This document shows, one piece after another, positions 1 through 9,333 of a stretch of DNA of 64,000 bases. This stretch comes from Ulva prolifera (lineage: Eukaryota > Chlorophyta > Ulvophyceae > Ulvales > Ulvaceae). The notes below the pieces were generated by a model. That model searched no databases and had not been told where the DNA came from. It saw nothing but the letters and a program-made list of their open reading frames with translations. The position numbers and the translations under genes are program-made. The stretch is taken from positions 10,062,985-10,126,984 of the forward strand of contig CM041196.1 of NCBI GenBank assembly GCA_023078555.1, written 5' to 3'. The number at the start of each line of letters is the position of its first letter. The stretch's first letter is position 1.

Positions 1-474
1 TGCATGACACGTCATGCATGCGGCGCATGCATACTCCTGGTCTGCGCTTGCGCACGCCAAGGGTGCAGCGTCAAAGACCATGCCAGCCAATCTACGTCTG
101 CGTATCCATGCAGCACGATGTTGCTGCATTGGATTGACGGAGGATGATACATGCCAAATCCCAATGCCCGCAGCAGATCGCCAGATCTCGCGGGATGCTG
201 CACCCTGATCCGTACAGAGATCAACGAGCAGCGCGATTCCACAGTTCCACAGAGCTATCAGTAGCGAGGACAGCACAAAGCAGGGATGGGCCTGGGCACA
301 TATATTCCAAGTGTTTTGCTGTGATCGACACAACTACCTTTGGTCGATTGGGGCGCTTCTGTTCCAGTCATTCCATCGTGTGCGGCATCGTGTGTTGTTA
401 CCCCTGTCTCTCTCCTGTCGTTTCTGTACGCTCGCTAGGGTGCCCAGCTCCCTGCGCTACCCGACAAGTCAACA
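1..474 (+). repeat. 5' LTR, 3' part only
   Basis: This stretch is repeated at 6885-7358 with two mismatches. It ends in AACA, giving the usual CA terminus. A TATA-like stretch (CATATATT, 299-306) could be the LTR promoter, which is inference. Just after the end, GGTATCGGTGA (475-485) sits where a primer binding site should be. It resembles the initiator-Met type TGGTATC site only weakly. Confidence 0.93.
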
Positions 475-485
475 GGTATCGGTGA

Positions 486-1098
486 GTGATGCAATGGTGT
501 AGATGATGAAGAAGGCTTTGGCGGTGTGGGACGCTGGCGTGATGTCCCCATAGCCGATCGTCAGGAAAGTGACCACCGCAAAATAGAAGGCTTCTCCAAC
601 TGCAGCTCTGGGCCCCAGGAGATGCATCCATATCAGCGTACCACAAAAGTCGAAGCAAGAACGTCTTCAGTCACAGGCAGGAGCTCGCGAGCAGATGCAG
701 TGCCAAAGCACGTGTGGCAAACAATCTATTCACTTGCAATGGCCAGCGTGGCGTGGTGCACCGAGGTCAGTATCGAAGGCTCCGCCTTACTGGTGGGAGA
801 TCAGCAGATCATGTGGTCTGCTTGTGCGCCAGAGCCGAACTGGTCGCTTTTCGGCGTATTTTTGTCGTGACGGATTGCCGATTGCATCTCCGGGCGCCTG
901 GAGAAGTGTGAATCGACAATCCCAGCACTGGCGCCGTGCTCCTCGCACACAACATGGCAGAGGAACCAATCTCACCCATCAATATGTGAAGCATGATGAT
1001 GCAAGCGCTGTAAATTAGCGCCGGCGCGAACGTTCCGTGCTTCTTGGCTGGTTCGCCGCTGCCGACGTTGTGAGAAAGCAGTCAACAGGTATCGGTGA
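486..1098 (-). pseudogene. captured potassium-channel gene fragment, antisense inside the retrotransposon
   Basis: Read on the minus strand, about 660 to 481 encodes a channel pore: an aromatic pore helix (AFYFAVVTF), the K+ selectivity filter TIGYGD followed by ITP, then a hydrophobic second helix (AFFIIYTIASL). This is the pore signature of two-pore-domain (K2P/TPK-like) channels. A second hydrophobic stretch (LIYSACIIMLHIL, about 1025-980) followed by a GTGAG donor-like site suggests another exon, with the intron kept; the splice phase between the two was not resolved. The fragment therefore looks taken from genomic DNA or unspliced RNA. The 18-bp sequence at 468-485 (end of LTR plus primer-site region) is repeated exactly at 1081-1098, bounding a 613-bp unit. 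It is a fragment, not a channel gene. Confidence 0.75.
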
Positions 1099-1110
1099 AC
1101 GTTCTCTGCC

Positions 1111-2628
1111 ATGGCCGATCCTAGCGAGTATAGTCAGTTTTATGCGTCTGTCGTTCAGCCTCCAGATGACGATGGCGTACCTCCCGACCTCATCCAACTG
1201 TCAGGCTTCGACGCTTTGCAAGCAGCAGAGCGCGAGGCAATCCGCCTGGCCATATCCCTCCTGCTAACACTTACGAAGGCTTTCTTCGAAGCGACTCGAC
1301 GCTCGTCTGTCGAGGTGCTGAAGTCGTACGGCCAGGCTTCCCGCACCCTGCTCCAGATGCTCGTCCAAAGCACCACCGACCAGACGCCCCCTCCGTTCGA
1401 AGCTCTTCGACGAAGGTCCCACCTGAATGGCGACCAAGTGCGCGAGCAGCTGCGAGCAGCCACTGCGACAACCTGCGCCTCCAACTGGGGTCCACCTGTG
1501 GGCTGCGTGCGCGATCTTCTCTCCGTCAGCGCGATGGCCTTCTACACCTGGACTGGGGGCGCCCTCGCTGCCACCATTCTGGACTTCGTATATTCCTTCT
1601 CTACAGATGCTGCTGCCTGGGCAACCGTATGGCTACAGTGTCCTGTGGACCACTCCCACCTGGACTTCCCTGCCCTCGCCTTGCGCGTCACGTCGCATCG
1701 CGCAAGAAGCACCAGCTCCAGCCCCGCGGCCATGGTGTCGCAGCTCGCCACCCTCGCCGTCAGCGCCATTGAGCCGATCGTACGGTCCATGTACACAGCA
1801 GCGTCTATCCTACCTGGGACTACAGCGAACTACTTCGAGGAGCAGCTGTTCCGCGCGACATCCGCGCAGGTGGCAGCAGCGCCCGCGCTGCAGTACGCCG
1901 GCATCGTGCGATCGAACCTGGTACTGTCATCCCTGCCTCACGTGTCGAGCCTGCCATCGTACACCCCGAACTTCACAGACGACTCGAGTGCAACCTGGTT
2001 TAGGTCTGCTGATTATTTCTTCGCATCCATACATTTTCCTTTGTCTGATGCGGTTCGCGGCGATGCATCCGCTGAGCGAAAGTGGCATCACTACGTGTGC
2101 GAAGTTTTGAACAACCGCGTCTTATGCATGAAACTATCTGAGGCCCAGGTGATCAAACATTTGTCCAAGGGTTTCACTCGTGATGCCATGCACTACCAGG
2201 TTGCCACAGAAAAAGCCATGTCTCCTGAGTGCACCGTTCGTGAATGGCTGGATGCCATACGTGACTTTTTCTTTACCAACGGGCAATTCAGAATGCATAT
2301 CGAGGGAGCCTGGAGCAAATACCGTGCTGGAAAAGCCTCCAGCTTCAATGACTTGGTGCATCATGTCCGCATATATTACCAATTGATCTTTCTCGATTAT
2401 GTGGACCAGGCCAGAGTCGCAGCCAATTTTCCAACAACCGTTCAACATATGTGCAGCCATCTACGCCATGTTCCAGCGTCACCCGGGAGCGCTTACCAGG
2501 CCTCCGGGACGCCCGTAAGCTTCCATTCCAACAGAAGCAGGCCTGGCTCGATAATGCCATGGACAGCCCCACCGTACCACAGTGGATCAAGGTTTCAGTG
2601 TTGCAACAATGGCCTGAGGCTGATTTAA
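1111..2628 (+). CDS. gag: gag polyprotein of the Ty3/gypsy element
   Basis: This is a 505-residue frame starting at an ATG in good context, directly after the second copy of the primer-site repeat. Position and content fit a retrotransposon Gag. The part from about residue 288 (NFTDDSSATWF onward) to 460 looks like a Ty3-type capsid: aromatic/charged helices with an FF..G.F motif and an SFNDLVHHV segment. The first 280 residues are Ala/Ser-rich and not recognised. No CCHC zinc knuckle follows the capsid. The frame ends in sequence that belongs to the pol frame, as expected if a deletion joined late gag to the RT thumb. It overlaps pol by 178 nt in a different frame, pol being -1 relative to gag. 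Confidence 0.8.
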   Translation: MADPSEYSQFYASVVQPPDDDGVPPDLIQLSGFDALQAAEREAIRLAISLLLTLTKAFFEATRRSSVEVLKSYGQASRTLLQMLVQSTTDQTPPPFEALRRRSHLNGDQVREQLRAATATTCASNWGPPVGCVRDLLSVSAMAFYTWTGGALAATILDFVYSFSTDAAAWATVWLQCPVDHSHLDFPALALRVTSHRARSTSSSPAAMVSQLATLAVSAIEPIVRSMYTAASILPGTTANYFEEQLFRATSAQVAAAPALQYAGIVRSNLVLSSLPHVSSLPSYTPNFTDDSSATWFRSADYFFASIHFPLSDAVRGDASAERKWHHYVCEVLNNRVLCMKLSEAQVIKHLSKGFTRDAMHYQVATEKAMSPECTVREWLDAIRDFFFTNGQFRMHIEGAWSKYRAGKASSFNDLVHHVRIYYQLIFLDYVDQARVAANFPTTVQHMCSHLRHVPASPGSAYQASGTPVSFHSNRSRPGSIMPWTAPPYHSGSRFQCCNNGLRLI

Positions 2629-5600
2629 AATCGTCAACCAATACCATCCGATCATTCTTGGGTCTTGCTGGCTATTTTCGCAGATTTATTCCGAAATTTC
2701 CCACCCTTGCTGCCCCACTCCTCGAGCGCATGAAAGCCAAAGGCAAGAGCGCATGGACTGAACAATGCACTCGAGCATTCACTGACATCAAACATGCTCT
2801 GGTCAATGCCACAGGCCTGCGCCATCCCAATCTCAACCAGCCCTTCCACGTATACACAGATGCCAGTGATTATGCCTATGGAGCTGTCTTGATGCAAGAC
2901 CATGAAGCAGCTCTGCATCCCATTGCATGGGTTGGCCGAAAAATGAATTCCTCTGAGGTCCACCATGCCACTTTTGAAAAAGAGCTGGGCGCCATTGTTT
3001 TTGCTGCACGCCAATGGCGTTGCTATCTGGAAAATGGCCACCCCGTGTATGTCCATTCTGACCATAATCCATTGAGGTACTTGCAGACCCAGCAACGCTT
3101 GAATAACAAGCAAGCGCGTTGGGTAGAGACGCTGTCCCGCATCAACTGGCACATCATGTACGTGCCTGGTGACAAGAACGTGGTGGCGGGCGCAGTGTCC
3201 CGTGCCACACACCTGCCTTCCATGACAGTACAGCTGCATGATGACCATCCCATTTCTTGTGCCTCTCGTGCGGGCAATGCCATTCCGGTGCAAGTTTCTT
3301 ATGCGTTTCCGGCTGTAAGTCTGACCACGGCTATAGCGCGCAGATGCCACTCTTCCCCATCCCCGGATCCAAGCGGATACGAGCTTCCAATCGCCAGCAC
3401 TGGATCGACGGCCATATCATCTGGCCCGTCGCCGATGAATCAGGCCATCCCATACCACCAGACGTTGCCAACAATCTCTCCCCAGCCGTGCGACTACTCC
3501 CAGCTACGGGAGAAGTTCGGTTCACCCCCGCCCGGCCTGTCCCCACCCATGCCAGACCTGCGTTCCCAGTCGCAATTCCCCCCTCTGTCCCACCCACAGG
3601 ACCCACGGCGGCCCACGCAGCCGCCGCCATCAGTGATTTCCGTCAGCTCGGGGTCCAGCCCCCGCATGGGCAAGCAGATGGAGTCTCAGCGGTCCCCGGT
3701 GTTGATGCCAACGGGGTCTCCGCCAGCGCTGCCACCGCCTCCATCCCCACTTCTCCGCCGGCCCATGCCAACACCGAGCCGCCGCCGTTCTCCGCGACCG
3801 CTCCTGGTTGCCTCCGCACCCCGTCTCCAATGTCAGACATTGACTTCACGCCTACAGCGGAGGAGGCCGAATTCCTCGGCCTCACCCCTCCACCAACAGC
3901 CCGCGGATGAGGACGACGCAGCGACCGCGCAGCCGGATGCTTCCGCGGTGGACTGGGTCGACCAGGAGGACCTGGTGTGTGACGGCCGCGCAGTCGACGC
4001 ACAGCGTGTGGGTACGCACTCACAAGCAGAGCTGCTTCTGAAACGATCCAACAGATACTTAACTCTAGATCTGCACGCGGACGACTTCTGGCAGCGATTG
4101 CGTAGTGGCTATGCACATGATTCTGATTTTGCCAAACCACCTGCATCATACCATTATGACCCTAAGCACCAGATCTATCTGCACAAGAACAAGATTGTTG
4201 TCCCTGATCATGATCACTTGCGCCGGCAAATTCTGTTGTGGCACCACGTACACCCTTGGTATGCACACATGGGTGTCTCTCGCACAGCATCATTGATCAC
4301 AGACTCATTTTACTGGCCAGCTATACACAAGGATGTCAAGAAATTTGTGTCACAATGCCATAGCTGTCAGACCATGAAGTCCCCGTCGGAACGGGAGGCA
4401 GCCATGTCCCCACTACCTGTACCTTCTGCATGCTGGCGTGTCGTGAGTGTGGACATGATCACGCAGCTACCTAACTCCACGTCTGGTCACAACTGCATTG
4501 TTGTGTTTGTTGATCAATTCAGCAAGATGGTGAGATTGATCCCCACAGTGTCTACTCTGAATGGTCCCGGATTCGCTGCACTGTTTTTCCAGCACATATA
4601 CCCCCATTATGGCCTGCCACTTGGCATTTGTAGTGACCGCGGTACGCAGTGGAACAATAAGTTTTTCGCATCCCTGTGTGACCACCTAGGCATTGCATTG
4701 CAGCTGACATTCTCCTACCATCCTCGAGCCAATGGGCAGGTTGAGCGGTACAATCGCGTTGTGGAAGAAGCTGTTCGGCATTTCATCGGTCCTGCACATG
4801 ATGATTGGGATGCATTCCTGCCACATATCGAGTTTAGCATGAATAGCTCCAAGTCGGCAGCCACGGGCTGCACGCCGTTCTCATTGAACCGTATCACTCC
4901 TCCACTGTCTCCCACAGCCCTTGCGTTTAAATTGCCACAGCATCAGCAACCAGCCCCAGCCGTGATGCACCGCATGTACTACTTCCTAGCAAAGCAAGCT
5001 CTGGTAGAGGCCAAGCAGTCAATGTGGTCGGACTTCAACAGGAAATCTGCTTGGCCAACCTTCTCTGTGGGTGACTTGGTCCTGCTATCTATACGTAACG
5101 TTGCTCTGCATCATCCATCTCTCCGAAAGAAGTTGACTCCGCGCTGGTTGGGTCCCTGTAAAATTCTGGAAGTAGTGGGCCGGGCCGCTGCCCGTATATC
5201 ATTGCCAACCACGCTGCAGCGCCTAGGCCTACATGATGTCTTTCACTTCTCTGTGCTCAAACCTTACAATGAGTCCTTCGATGCTGCATGCGCCAACAGC
5301 CCTGAACCTGCCAAGTCATCGGCCACTGTGGACACGACCACTTACGAAGTTGAATGTGTAGTCAATTACATGCAGTCGCGGCATCGCGATGACGACATCT
5401 CCATCGCGTGCCCTCACTACCTGGTGCGCTGGGTTGGCTACGATGCATCTCATGACTCTTGGTTACCAGTTGATGAGTTGTCCGGATGCCTGGAGAAAGT
5501 TGCCGATTATCTGTTCCACAATGCCTCCAGTACTCAGAGAGCGCACATGATTCATGAGTTTCCGCGTGAAGCGCGGCTGCAACTGTCCCATATAGCAGCC

Positions 5601-5816
5601 AAGGCTGAATCCACCAGGCGTCCCGTCGCTGGGGGGAAGGTGCCCGCGGGTGGCAGCAACATCGACGATCCCAAACGCAAACCGCGTAGACGTAGTTCTC
5701 GGTTGAGCGAATCCCATAAGGCAGCACTTTCCAGGGTCACCTACTGCAATTGTTGTGGTAGGATGCGGACTGAGTTCGCAAAGCGCATGTGCGCTAATGC
5801 TGCCCCCCCGCTGTGA
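2451..5816 (+). CDS. pol: pol polyprotein remnant: RT thumb, RNase H, integrase, chromodomain
   Basis: Open frame of 1121 codons; the first ATG lies near 2559, so expression probably depends on gag. Residues about 50-100 are the RT connection (VLQQWP, RSFLGLAGYFRRF). The catalytic YxDD palm and the protease are missing. RNase H: TDAS near 136, EKEL near 176, SDHNPL near 203. The fourth acidic residue, normally in VADALSR, is replaced (VAGAVSR, near 247). About 220 Pro/Ser-rich residues (280-500) separate RNase H from integrase, which is unusually long. Integrase has an HHCC finger (about 597-640), the D,D,E residues in SVDM, SDRGTQW and GQVERYN, and a GPY/F-like PRWLGP. A chromodomain (YLVRWVGY...SWLPVDEL) lies near 965-1023, followed by a basic tail with a CNCC cluster. 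Confidence 0.93.
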   Translation: MQPSTPCSSVTRERLPGLRDARKLPFQQKQAWLDNAMDSPTVPQWIKVSVLQQWPEADLKSSTNTIRSFLGLAGYFRRFIPKFPTLAAPLLERMKAKGKSAWTEQCTRAFTDIKHALVNATGLRHPNLNQPFHVYTDASDYAYGAVLMQDHEAALHPIAWVGRKMNSSEVHHATFEKELGAIVFAARQWRCYLENGHPVYVHSDHNPLRYLQTQQRLNNKQARWVETLSRINWHIMYVPGDKNVVAGAVSRATHLPSMTVQLHDDHPISCASRAGNAIPVQVSYAFPAVSLTTAIARRCHSSPSPDPSGYELPIASTGSTAISSGPSPMNQAIPYHQTLPTISPQPCDYSQLREKFGSPPPGLSPPMPDLRSQSQFPPLSHPQDPRRPTQPPPSVISVSSGSSPRMGKQMESQRSPVLMPTGSPPALPPPPSPLLRRPMPTPSRRRSPRPLLVASAPRLQCQTLTSRLQRRRPNSSASPLHQQPADEDDAATAQPDASAVDWVDQEDLVCDGRAVDAQRVGTHSQAELLLKRSNRYLTLDLHADDFWQRLRSGYAHDSDFAKPPASYHYDPKHQIYLHKNKIVVPDHDHLRRQILLWHHVHPWYAHMGVSRTASLITDSFYWPAIHKDVKKFVSQCHSCQTMKSPSEREAAMSPLPVPSACWRVVSVDMITQLPNSTSGHNCIVVFVDQFSKMVRLIPTVSTLNGPGFAALFFQHIYPHYGLPLGICSDRGTQWNNKFFASLCDHLGIALQLTFSYHPRANGQVERYNRVVEEAVRHFIGPAHDDWDAFLPHIEFSMNSSKSAATGCTPFSLNRITPPLSPTALAFKLPQHQQPAPAVMHRMYYFLAKQALVEAKQSMWSDFNRKSAWPTFSVGDLVLLSIRNVALHHPSLRKKLTPRWLGPCKILEVVGRAAARISLPTTLQRLGLHDVFHFSVLKPYNESFDAACANSPEPAKSSATVDTTTYEVECVVNYMQSRHRDDDISIACPHYLVRWVGYDASHDSWLPVDELSGCLEKVADYLFHNASSTQRAHMIHEFPREARLQLSHIAAKAESTRRPVAGGKVPAGGSNIDDPKRKPRRRSSRLSESHKAALSRVTYCNCCGRMRTEFAKRMCANAAPPL

Positions 5817-6030
5817 TGCTGAAGGGGACGCCTGGATGTAAGCAGACTGCCTCTGTGAGGCCGGGGATTTCCAGGCCATAGGTGATGTGAGGAGGGGGCT
5901 CCCGGGAGCAAGGCCAACCCCTGCCTAAATCTGATCCGCCAGGTTGCATGTCGCGGGGCACCAACCTGTTTTTCCATCATGTGACTTCCATAAAACCCGA
6001 CAGACCCAATTCCATCATCTGAACCCACCT

Positions 6031-6345
6031 ATGTGTGCAGTTAGAAACTTGACAGTCCCTGAGATCCCACAAGATCCGACATCCCATTCCCTCGTCCAGC
6101 GTCGACGCTTTCTCCAGAACGTCCGCCAGTTGATGCTAGATGCCACTACAATGCCAGCGCTTGGAGACTACCACTCTCAGTACCTCACTGACCTCTGCCA
6201 TGTCAGAAGAGTTACTCGCAGGCTGCATGATGCAGTCCTAGACCTAGATGAGGCCATGAGTGAAATGATAAACCGCTACTCAGGTCGTCAATTGTTACCA
6301 GAGTATTTCCACGATCTCTGCGATGAGTTCCCCAGCCAGCTCTAG
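6031..6345 (+). CDS. small third ORF of the retrotransposon, unknown function
   Basis: This 104-codon ATG-started frame lies between pol and the 3' LTR, on the coding strand. The frame stays open upstream to about 5944 without another ATG. The product is mostly helical-looking and charged (RRRFLQNVRQ, HVRRVTRRLHDAV, LDEAMSEMINRY) and has no membrane segment or signal peptide. Chromoviruses usually have nothing here, so it may be an accessory gene or a captured fragment. I do not recognise a family. Confidence 0.5.
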   Translation: MCAVRNLTVPEIPQDPTSHSLVQRRRFLQNVRQLMLDATTMPALGDYHSQYLTDLCHVRRVTRRLHDAVLDLDEAMSEMINRYSGRQLLPEYFHDLCDEFPSQL

Positions 6346-6550
6346 AACTAGCCTTAATTCCAACAAGGTCACTCATCCGTATTCCAGATGAGTAGACCCT
6401 TCTCTGTAAATACCACATTGCCCCGGTCTTATGATGTACCCTACCATTCAAGTCAATGTGCTGTCTCCATTCATCTGCTTACCTGAGCTTCCAGACTTGC
6501 CCTGAGCTTGCAGAGCATACTCTTGTTTGCCCTGCTCCGCTCCCGTGTGT

Positions 6551-6562
6551 GGGGGGAGGTGT
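6551..6562 (+). other. polypurine tract of the LTR element
   Basis: The G-rich run GGGGGGAGGTGT lies immediately before the TGTAATGG that opens the 3' LTR. This is the position and composition of the plus-strand primer in Ty3/gypsy elements. Confidence 0.8.
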
Positions 6563-7358
6563 TGTAATGGCCAAGTCTGTCTGCTCAGAAGCACACCTAT
6601 TCCAGATATGCAGGCACCAATTGTGGATACATGTGTATGTATCTCAGGCTATTGCCTTGCAAAACTTGAGCCAGGCGAAAGTATACCAAAGAATACCTCA
6701 GAATGCCAGCATGTACCACGTCACAGCTGTGGACATGAGCTGCATGCATACAGCAACATGTGCATAATTCCACATGCTCAAAAGTGCCACTAGCATTCCT
6801 CAACATGTATAATCTCACATACCAATCCCATGTATCATGCCACCTTTTGCCACAGCCTTTTGGCAGTGCGAAGTGCCAGCTCAGTGCATGACACGTCATG
6901 CATGCGGCGCATGCATACTCCTGGTCTGCGCTTGCGCACGCCAAGGGTGCAGCGTCAAAGACCATGCCAGCCAACCTACGTCTGCGTATCCATGCAGCAC
7001 GATGTTGCTGCATTGGATTGACGGAGGATGATACATGCCAAATCCCAATGCCCGCAGCAGATCGCCAGATCTCGCGGGATGCTGCACCCTGATCCGTACA
7101 GAGATCAACGAGCAGCGCGATTCCACAGTTCCACAGAGCTATCAGTAGCGAGGACAGCACAAAGCAGGGATGGGCCTGGGCACATATATTCCAAGTGTTT
7201 TGCTGTGATCGACACAATTACCTTTGGTCGATTGGGGCGCTTCTGTTCCAGTCATTCCATCGTGTGCGGCATCGTGTGTTGTTACCCCTGTCTCTCTCCT
7301 GTCGTTTCTGTACGCTCGCTAGGGTGCCCAGCTCCCTGCGCTACCCGACAAGTCAACA
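6563..7358 (+). repeat. 3' LTR, complete (796 bp)
   Basis: It starts with TGT right after the polypurine tract and ends with ACA. Its last 474 bp match the window start. A TATA-like CATATATT lies at 7183-7190. The unrelated sequence from 7359 marks the right insertion edge. Confidence 0.88.
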
Positions 7359-7922
7359 ATGATGGCCTTGGAGCCCATCGAAGTCGCATTGCCTTGCATA
7401 GAGATGTTTGTTTGCAGCGTAGGCCAGCTAAAAAAATTACCGCGCCTGACTATACTGCTTGCATATTATATGCAGACCCCCAATCCACAATCAGTATGTT
7501 GACATGTATTGGCGTACATATCCATGTGTTGTTCGCGCGTCGTGTCATGTTTACTCCACGGATGCAGCATGTCTCTGCCGGTACGACCCATCCATGCACG
7601 TTCACGCTCACATCGTCAACTTTCATTTTGGTGGAAGGCAGAGAGCTGCATTGATAGAGTGAATGGAAACGTGGCATGTTCTGCGGTGTAGTGCCATCAT
7701 ACGGTGGCTTTGAGTGCATTTGAATAGTCGCGTGTTCTCTGCGCATGTGTTTGGTGCTCGAGCTGCGCCCGCAGCAGGTGGATGCACCGGCTACATCAAG
7801 CAGCTGCCTTGTGTATCCTCTTCCAGAACTGAAATTGCCTATGAACGATGTTTGGCGCCATCGCGGCGGCCGCTTGTGTGCTGAGCTTCGGCTTGCATTA
7901 TAGTTTCAGTGTCTCTGTCCAG
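7359..7922. other. no gene recognised between LTR element and DNA transposon
   Basis: Short frames only, none with a recognisable motif. The right flank of the LTR element begins ATGATGG. A frame in phase with the next ORF opens at an ATG at 7848, so the upstream exon of the transposase could start there. No clear inverted terminus of the neighbouring transposon was found. Confidence 0.4.
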
Positions 7923-8506
7923 ATGCCTAAACGATCTGTTGAAGTCAGAGATTCATTTATTCAGCTCTCAAATGGTCAGTGGTGGTGTAAGAAGTGCGGT
8001 GGTAAGCCGTTCTCTTCGGGTGATAATCTGGCACGCCATTTGGACACGGACGTTCACATTGATAATGAGCTGAAGATTCGGAACAATGAAGCTGAGTGTC
8101 ATATCCCACCCATCGTCCGTCCGCGGGTGTTGGAATCTTCTGACAGTGAGGATGATATCAGAGAGGATGCTGAAGCCCGCCATTGCTCATCTCCGTCTCT
8201 ACATGTTCCACCACCAAGCCCTTCGCGAATTAGCCCAGCATGTGACTCTCATGCAGAGGACGGCGATCCCGTTGAGTCACCATCGGTGCTTCGGAAACCG
8301 CCAGATGATTTGGTGCGGGCCGTGGAGGCCAGTACTGGAATTCCCTTCGGAGCGATACCAAAGGAGGACCACCAACCTGAGAATCCGGCAATCAATGCGT
8401 CACATGAACATGCAAAATCGTTCACAGACTTTGATTGGGGATATGAAGTGCTGGTGTGTCCACCATATGTGCAAGGGATTGAAACGAGCTGCCCAACATA
8501 TTATCC
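7923..8506 (+). CDS. transposase N-terminal exon with C2H2 zinc finger
   Basis: The ATG at 7923 opens MPKRSVEVRD. About residues 20-45 hold CKKC, then 12 residues, H, five residues, H: one C2H2 finger (C-x2-C-x12-H-x5-H), likely the DNA-end-binding part. An acidic Ser/Pro-rich linker follows (SSDSEDDIREDAE). An in-frame ATG at 7848 would add 25 residues, but a CAG directly before 7923 could equally be a splice acceptor. The exon seems to end at GTGAGT (8507). The phase of the join to the next segment does not work with the nearest acceptor, so the junction is unresolved. Confidence 0.55.
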
Positions 8507-8534
8507 GTGAGTGCTATAGTTACCCATGCTGCAG

Positions 8535-8941
8535 GGACTACATGACATGTTGACATTTGTAGAAGATGAAGGCCGCCTGCGTGGGGGTGTTGTTCCAGAT
8601 GCATCCGCTCTTGTTCGGAGTGCATTGCAACAAGGCTTCATGCTGGACAACAGCATATCACTCGCTAGTCTATCAGCCGAGCTAGCCGACAAGATGGCAC
8701 AGATGAAAGCCAATTGCCACAATGTGGACGCGCCTCCGCCTCGTGCTAAGACAATTCGGTGGTACCAAGACAATTTGAACGAGCCAATTGCAGATAAGAG
8801 CACAGTCACAATGCTACAAGCATCTTACTGTCTTGCATGGTTGAAATTGAAAGGTGGTATGACGACGCAAGCGCTGAATTATTTGTGCCGTATGCTTGCC
8901 TCGGGCGGCTTTGTTCAAGGCAGCAACAATATCATGCCTCG
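8535..8941 (+). CDS. transposase internal exon
   Basis: The frame GLHDMLTFVEDEG... runs to a GTACGC donor at 8942. It contains helical segments (SLASLSAELADKMAQM, TIRWYQDNLNEP) and no catalytic motif. Its end (MPR, phase 2) joins in frame to the exon at 9050, giving the reading ...IMPR-SEYLVRG.... Confidence 0.5.
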
Positions 8942-9049
8942 GTACGCCTTCGTGCTCATCCACCTACACTGCGTGTATGTACTTGTGTATATGCGTGTGT
9001 GTTTTGAGTAGCTTCGACTCACATTTCGTTGAGCATCGATGAACTGCAG

Positions 9050-9214
9050 GTCTGAATACTTGGTGAGGGGTATCTTGTGCATGCAAGGCCCCCATGATTA
9101 CGCGTTTGATTTGTGTGACAACGGCCAGTGTCCTCATGTGTACGGGAAGCAAGTGAAGATGAAACAAAGGTTACTCCGTCCAGGTGAGCGCTGCCCAATC
9201 TGTGGGAATCATCG
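9050..9214 (+). CDS. transposase cysteine-module exon
   Basis: After a CTGCAG acceptor the frame reads SEYLVRGILCMQGPHDYAF, then CDNGQC and ...GERCPICGNHR. Paired CxxxxC and CxxC just before the catalytic core match the cysteine module (C...C...CPxC...R) of tnp2-type transposases. Ending at the phase-2 GTATCA donor (9215) joins R in frame to YVLKLEDAI at 9334. Confidence 0.6.
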
Positions 9215-9333
9215 GTATCATATGAGGAATCGCCAGATTCATCCCGTGCGAAGGCATGTTCCCGCATGTGCAGTGTCTTTGAACAGATAGGTGTTTGCGC
9301 AGCAGGCGTTTAACAAGTGCTCTGCGAATGCAG

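Larger units (their letters stand above)
1..7358 (+). mobile_element. Ty3/gypsy chromovirus-type LTR retrotransposon, internally deleted, 5' end cut by window
   Basis: Two direct repeats (1-474 and 6885-7358) flank a gag frame, a pol frame holding RNase H, integrase and a chromodomain, a small third ORF and a G-rich polypurine tract. The order RNase H, integrase, chromodomain is that of Ty3/gypsy chromoviruses. The compared LTR parts differ only at 91 (T; C at 6975) and 334 (C; T at 7218), so the insertion is recent. Protease, gag zinc knuckle and the reverse-transcriptase fingers and palm are absent: gag runs straight into the RT thumb/connection near 2600. A copy like this should need reverse transcriptase supplied in trans. 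About 322 bp of the 5' LTR lie outside the window, so a left target-site duplication cannot be checked. Confidence 0.95.

Noticed and set aside
3257..3910. 217-codon frame overlapping pol
   Set aside because: It is an alternate reading of the Pro/Ser-rich linker; the pol frame continues into integrase.
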